Shown here: one piece after another, positions 60,503 through 64,000 of the stretch
Layout of the letters: every line of letters begins with the position of its first letter
Numbering within the stretch: position 1 is the first letter of the stretch
DNA from: JAFDVL01 sp964631865
GTDB lineage: Bacteria > Acidobacteriota > Blastocatellia > RBC074
Assembly: GCA_964631865.1 (NCBI GenBank)
Contig: CAZWAK010000010.1
Coordinates: forward strand, 19,066-83,065
DNA length: 64,000 bases
Direction of reading: 5' to 3'
Made by a program: the position numbers and the translations under genes
The notes under the pieces: generated by a model
Told to the model about the DNA's origin: nothing
Databases searched by the model: none
What the model saw: only the letters and a program-made list of their open reading frames with translations

Positions 60503-60832
60503 ATGTCCGAGAACGTAGAGCTACAAAATGAACTGATTGGCATACCGATAAATTATCGGGTCTTGCCGCGTACCCCTTCGTATTATAGTAACCGTGCGCT
60601 GTTTTACCGGGGGGAATTAGGAGAAGTAGTGATGACATTTTTTGAGGTCATTCCTCCAAATGTTTCCGAGAATTCTGAAGAAGCTTTGGAGAGTCTTAGG
60701 AATCTAGGGGTCAATGCGGAAAGCCAAGTGCGGATTATCTTGCCTAAGGAGTTATTTTTAGTATTTGCGCAATCAGTCACTCAGTTGGCTGCTAATTTAA
60801 TGTCCTCCCAAGCGCCAGATAAGGAACTGTAG
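60503..60832 (+). CDS. Small hypothetical protein, DUF3467-like layout
   Basis: 109 residues with AGGAGG before ATG 60503. YYSNRALFYRGELGEVVMTFFEVIPPNV followed by VRIILPKELFLVFAQSVTQLAANL has the YSN... and L-x2-N layout I associate with DUF3467 proteins; weak evidence. Less GC-rich than its neighbours, as are the two genes that follow, suggesting a small acquired cassette of three genes. Confidence 0.65.
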   Translation: MSENVELQNELIGIPINYRVLPRTPSYYSNRALFYRGELGEVVMTFFEVIPPNVSENSEEALESLRNLGVNAESQVRIILPKELFLVFAQSVTQLAANLMSSQAPDKEL

Positions 60833-60835
60833 ATT

Positions 60836-61480
60836 ATGCCAACGATTTTTGCGGCACGTCGAAAACTCGAAGAATTTACCAAGCTCCCCCAAGGCTGGAA
60901 CTTTGGCGAAGGTGTCCCCGCTTCAAGGAAGCTAGTGGCGTTGGCTAACGGTGTGCTAGATCGTGCGCAAGATTTAGGATTTCAGATAACTGATGCATTC
61001 CCAGGTATTAGTGGTGAAGTACAAATCAATCTCTATCAAGGTGAGCAGTACTTTGAGTTCATCATTGATGCGCCTGATTGCGTTACCTTTGTCTATGAAC
61101 AAGCAGGCGAAGAAGAAGAGTATCTGCCAGGCATACCGTTGTTCAAGGCATTGTCAGCATTGGAAAGGATAGCCCCAGTCGTATGCGATTTTTCCGAGTT
61201 CTCAACCGACTACGACATTACGATCAAATCAAACGACGCTTTACCTCAGTCGCATTTCGTAATGCCAGCGATGGCTCCGGCATTTCTGTCGTCGAACTGG
61301 ATTGCGCCTTACAATGCAGTGCCAATGCTTGCCAGCATATCGAAACCTTTTATCGAGATGTCGCCGGAATTCCTCCCCTCTACTGGGAGTTTGACCAAAG
61401 CGACTTACCAGCCCACTGTACCTTTGAGCCAGACCCAAGCGATACCGGAGACCAGTGTCACTACAATCTCAAAGGACTGA
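60836..61480 (+). CDS. Hypothetical protein, overlaps next gene by about 300 bases
   Basis: 214 residues, three bases after the previous stop. Residues 1-115 look like an authentic domain (RRKLEEFTKLPQGWNFGEGVPASRKLVALANGVLDRAQDLG, then YFEFIIDAPDCVTFVYEQAGEEEEYLPGIPLFKALSALERI). The rest is Ser/Thr/Pro-rich and coincides with the reading frame of the next gene, so it may be an out-of-frame tail rather than a conserved domain. Not recognised. Confidence 0.65.
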   Translation: MPTIFAARRKLEEFTKLPQGWNFGEGVPASRKLVALANGVLDRAQDLGFQITDAFPGISGEVQINLYQGEQYFEFIIDAPDCVTFVYEQAGEEEEYLPGIPLFKALSALERIAPVVCDFSEFSTDYDITIKSNDALPQSHFVMPAMAPAFLSSNWIAPYNAVPMLASISKPFIEMSPEFLPSTGSLTKATYQPTVPLSQTQAIPETSVTTISKD

Positions 61481-61599
61481 AAGAAAAAGAAGCCAGAGAT
61501 TTTTTGATGACTGAGCAAAGAGAACGTGAATTTTCGCGCTTCAAAATCTGCACTTCAGAAGGTGCGCAGCAACTGCAAAACTCCGACCTGAATTTTTAG
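61183..61599 (+). CDS. Hypothetical Cys-containing protein in an overlapping frame
   Basis: 138 residues. RRFTSVAFRNASDGSGISVVELDCALQCSANACQHIETFYRDVAGIPPLYWEF and AHCTFEPDPSDTGDQCHYNLKGLKEKEARDFL read as a genuine globular protein with six or so cysteines. Its frame overlaps the 60836 gene by 298 bases. Either this is a true long overlap or a frameshift has fused the tail of the upstream frame. The pair plus the 60503 gene form a tight unit. Confidence 0.7.
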   Translation: MRFFRVLNRLRHYDQIKRRFTSVAFRNASDGSGISVVELDCALQCSANACQHIETFYRDVAGIPPLYWEFDQSDLPAHCTFEPDPSDTGDQCHYNLKGLKEKEARDFLMTEQREREFSRFKICTSEGAQQLQNSDLNF

Positions 61600-61600
61600 C

Positions 61601-62545
61601 CTACCTTTTCTTTTCTCGTAAACGATTCAGCAGCTTTACAAAATCTTCCGGCAGCGGCGCTTCAAACTTCAACAAACGATCCGTGTCGGGATGGCGCAAA
61701 CTCAGCTTGAAGGCGTGCAAGGCTTGGCGCGAAAATTTGATGGCGTCTTGCGGTGGTTTGGCCAGGTATTGTTTTTCGCCAACCAGTTGATGCCCGTGCA
61801 GCAGGGCTTGCGCACGAATCTGGTTTTGCTTGCCCGTGACGAGTTTGACTTCCAATAACGCTGCCGACACAAATTCTTCCTGCACCGAATATTCACATTT
61901 CGCTTCTACCGCGCGCCGATCCCGCGCATCGCTGGGGCGTTGCACCAAATCTTCTTCATCCCACAACAGCCAATCGCGCCACGTTCCTTTTTCGGGGAAG
62001 GGCACGCCGTACACAACCGCCTGATACACGCGCTCCGGTTTGTGCGCAGTAAATTGCCGCTTCAAATGTTCCCGTGCTGCATTATGTTTCGCAAAGATCA
62101 CCAAGCCCGATGTGTCGCGGTCAATGCGATGCACGATTTGCGGCTTGAGCTTGCTGCGTTGGCGCACGTATGCGACGGCTTGTTCGTAGAGCGTGGTTTC
62201 ATCGGGGTGCGAGGCCAGTTTGACGGTCAAGACGCCTGCGGGTTTGTTGATGACCAGCAACGTTTCGTCTTCATAGATGATGTGCAATCCCGCGATTTGC
62301 CGATCCGTAAACACCCGATGTTTGGCCGAGCCGGGGCGATCCATCCACACGCGCACGGTTTCACGCGGCTGCAATTTGCGCCCGGCATCCAGCGCCGTTT
62401 GTTCGACTTCATTGATGAACACTTTGCCGCGCGCGATGGCGTCAAAGGCTTTCGCGCGCGAGCCGAGTCGTGTCGCATCGGCGAGCCATTTGTCCAGGCG
62501 CGTGCCAGAGTCGGTTGCGTGTACCTGCCAGGATTGCGTCGTCAT
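61601..62545 (-). CDS. RluA-family pseudouridine synthase
   Basis: 314 residues. An S4-type N-terminal domain (RLDKWLADATRLGSRAKAFDAIARGKVFINE), then VLTVKLASHPDETTLYEQA and the catalytic motif IVHRIDRDTSGLVIFAKH. Modifies uridine in rRNA or tRNA; the exact site is not predictable. Confidence 0.93.
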   Translation of the reverse strand: MTTQSWQVHATDSGTRLDKWLADATRLGSRAKAFDAIARGKVFINEVEQTALDAGRKLQPRETVRVWMDRPGSAKHRVFTDRQIAGLHIIYEDETLLVINKPAGVLTVKLASHPDETTLYEQAVAYVRQRSKLKPQIVHRIDRDTSGLVIFAKHNAAREHLKRQFTAHKPERVYQAVVYGVPFPEKGTWRDWLLWDEEDLVQRPSDARDRRAVEAKCEYSVQEEFVSAALLEVKLVTGKQNQIRAQALLHGHQLVGEKQYLAKPPQDAIKFSRQALHAFKLSLRHPDTDRLLKFEAPLPEDFVKLLNRLREKKR

Positions 62546-62651
62546 AAAAACTCAAGAACCGCAGTACAATGCTTTTCATTTCCGCAGCAAGCTGCTAATT
62601 TGCGTGCTTCCGGCTGGCACGCTACCAGCTTGGGCCGCGAAACACAACTTT

Positions 62652-63422
62652 ATGACGTTACTCCAAGGGGCTTTGATCGTGGGATCAGGCGTAGTGGCCG
62701 GAGCGATGAACGCGGTCGCCGGAGGCGGCACGATCATCACGTTTCCCACCTTGATCTGGACAGGACTTGCGCCCATCAACGCGAACGCGACGAACACCGT
62801 GGCACTCGTGCCGGGCGCATTGGCCGGCGCGTGGGGCTATCGCCGCGAGATGCGGAACACCGAAACCAGCCGGTATTGGCTACTGATTCCGAGTTTCGTG
62901 GGCGGTTTGATCGGCGGCATTTTGCTCCGCTACACGCCACCCGCGACGTTCGCCGCATTGGTTCCGGCGCTGATTTTGTTCGCCGTGATTTTGTTCGCGT
63001 TGCAGGAACCGATTCAGAAGAAATTGCGCGGCGCGGCGACTATGACCTCAGAGCCGACGACGACCGCGCAGTGGTTGTGGGGCGCGTGCGTGCTGCAATT
63101 GTTGACGGGAATTTATGGCGGTTATTTTGGTGCAGGAATGGGCATTATGATGCTGGCGACCCTGAGTTTATTGGGCTTTGCGAACATTCATCAGATGAAC
63201 GGCTTGAAAAATTTGCTCGGCACAACCATCAATTTCACCGCCGCGCTGTACTTTGTCTATGCAGGGCTGGTGCATTGGCCGGAAGCCTTAGTGATGGCGG
63301 TCGGCGCGATTGTGGGCGGCTACGGCGGCGCGGGATTGGCGCGTAAATTGGGCGCGAAGTTCGTGCGCTGGTCGGTGATCGTGATCGGCGTCGGCATGGC
63401 GATTTCGTTGTTTCTCAAGTGA
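62652..63422 (+). CDS. TauE/SafE family sulfite/organoanion exporter
   Basis: 256 residues from ATG 62652; the frame continues upstream but without membrane sequence. Eight or so helices. Conserved repeats GAMNAVAGGGTIITFPTLIWTG and GGYFGAGMGIMMLATLSLLGFANIHQMNGLKNLLG are diagnostic. Substrate unknown. Confidence 0.9.
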   Translation: MTLLQGALIVGSGVVAGAMNAVAGGGTIITFPTLIWTGLAPINANATNTVALVPGALAGAWGYRREMRNTETSRYWLLIPSFVGGLIGGILLRYTPPATFAALVPALILFAVILFALQEPIQKKLRGAATMTSEPTTTAQWLWGACVLQLLTGIYGGYFGAGMGIMMLATLSLLGFANIHQMNGLKNLLGTTINFTAALYFVYAGLVHWPEALVMAVGAIVGGYGGAGLARKLGAKFVRWSVIVIGVGMAISLFLK

Positions 63423-63440
63423 AGTCGAAGCGGCAACATT

Positions 63441-63545
63441 CTTCCTTCTTCCTTTTTCCTTTTTCCTTCTTTTTCGAGGTAAGTTCTGCGCTCGTCAAAT
63501 TCCCGCGTAAAGGAATGAAGAAGGAAAAATGAAGAGTGAAGAATT
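63441..63545. repeat. Heptamer inverted repeat (CTTCCTT type)
   Basis: Left arm CTTCCTT, CTTCCTT, TTTCCTT, TTTCCTT, CTTTTTC from 63441; right arm AATGAAG, AAGGAAA, AATGAAG, AGTGAAG from 63514. Between the exporter and the sugar kinase, ending about 47 bases before its ATG. Confidence 0.86.
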
Positions 63546-63591
63546 ATCTGTCCCGGCTTCACGGCAATCATTTTTATCAAGGAGAAAAAGT

Positions 63592-64000
63592 ATGTATGGT
63601 TTGAATATTCCTCCCACCGGCAAGCGCGATCTGGTTTCGCTCGGCGCGCTGGTTCATCGGTTAGACCCCGGTCAGATTCCCTTTCGCAAAGCTACCAAAT
63701 GCGCCATTCACGTTAGCGGCGGCGAATTCAACGTCGCCGCGAATTTGTCCGATTGCTTTGGGATGCGCACCGCCATCGTGTCCGCGATGGTGAACTATCC
63801 GATTGGCGATTTGATTGCCGAGCGGGTGAAAGCGATGGGCGTTCGCTCGTTCTACAAAACCTTCGAGCACAACGGCGTCAATGGCCCGAATATGGCCGCC
63901 GTGTTGAGCGATCAAGGACACGGCGTGCGCGCGCCCGTCGTGTTTTATAACCGCTGCAACGAAGCCGCCGCGCAACTCAAGCCCGGCGATTTCGATTGGG
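63592..64000 (+). CDS. PfkB family carbohydrate kinase, 3' end outside window
   Basis: 136 codons seen, AAGGAG before ATG 63592. LVSLGALVHRLDPGQIPFRKATKCAIHVSGGEFNVAANLSDCFGMRTAIVSAM contains the GG-x-x-N-x-A substrate motif of PfkB kinases (ribokinase/KDG kinase type). The ATP-binding C-terminal half lies beyond the window, so the substrate (2-keto-3-deoxygluconate is possible) stays open. Confidence 0.82.
   Translation, partial: MYGLNIPPTGKRDLVSLGALVHRLDPGQIPFRKATKCAIHVSGGEFNVAANLSDCFGMRTAIVSAMVNYPIGDLIAERVKAMGVRSFYKTFEHNGVNGPNMAAVLSDQGHGVRAPVVFYNRCNEAAAQLKPGDFDW

Noticed and set aside
61940..63346. Plus-strand ORF of 468 codons across the RluA and TauE genes
   Set aside because: Crosses two well-supported genes, Arg/His-rich, no domain.

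Overview
The window looks like a piece of a bacterial chromosome from the Acidobacteriota. The best pointer is a 727-residue secreted von Willebrand A protein of the 'VWFA-related acidobacterial' type (46069-48249), supported by paired DUF3857 proteins and by generally GC-rich coding DNA. No rRNA, tRNA or CRISPR array was seen. The outer parts are ordinary GC-rich chromosome. The centre is a mosaic: the genes at about 16.3-36 kb, and most of all 27-33 kb, are clearly more AT-rich, as is common for transferred surface-polysaccharide genes.

Layout. 1-4.9 kb: ClC channel, zinc phospholipase/nuclease-like exported protein, HAS-barrel-like protein, TPR protein. 5.4-8.9 kb: Wza-like export protein and Wzc-like tyrosine kinase. 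8.9-16.2 kb: an accessory region with inverted-repeat elements, a DegT aminotransferase, a GxxExxY (PD-(D/E)XK) protein, three PIN-type toxin-antitoxin pairs, and one hypothetical gene with two truncated copies and a remnant. 16.3-27.5 kb: a pseudaminic acid (nonulosonate) operon with amidino-group genes (PseA/HisH/HisF type), a formyltransferase and an unusual cytidylyltransferase-aminotransferase fusion. 27.6-39.9 kb: flippase, glycosyltransferases, polymerase, a UndP-sugar initiation set (DegT, GNAT, PglC-like, CapD) and GDP-fucose synthesis. 40-46 kb: a second accessory patch with gene-fragment duplications, a PIN toxin-antitoxin pair and two nuclease-like genes. 46-64 kb: mostly housekeeping and exported proteins.

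How it works together. The Wza/Wzc pair, flippase, polymerase and sugar genes form a Wzx/Wzy-type capsule or exopolysaccharide locus. It probably makes a polymer containing fucose, a 2,4-diamino-trideoxyhexose and an amidinated or formylated pseudaminic acid.

The most unusual signal is a set of intergenic inverted repeats. One family (A) has arms built from a CACGAATT-like word repeated at 9-10 base steps. A second class keeps a strict 7-base period over several unrelated words, and in two places the word changes while the 7-base phase is kept. These elements bracket single genes, form tandem arrays that carry a neighbour's 3' end, sit inside one another, supply stop codons, and abut the truncation points of gene fragments. 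A PD-(D/E)XK nuclease gene of the GxxExxY family sits exactly between two such arms. I regard this as the candidate undescribed system; its mechanism is inference.
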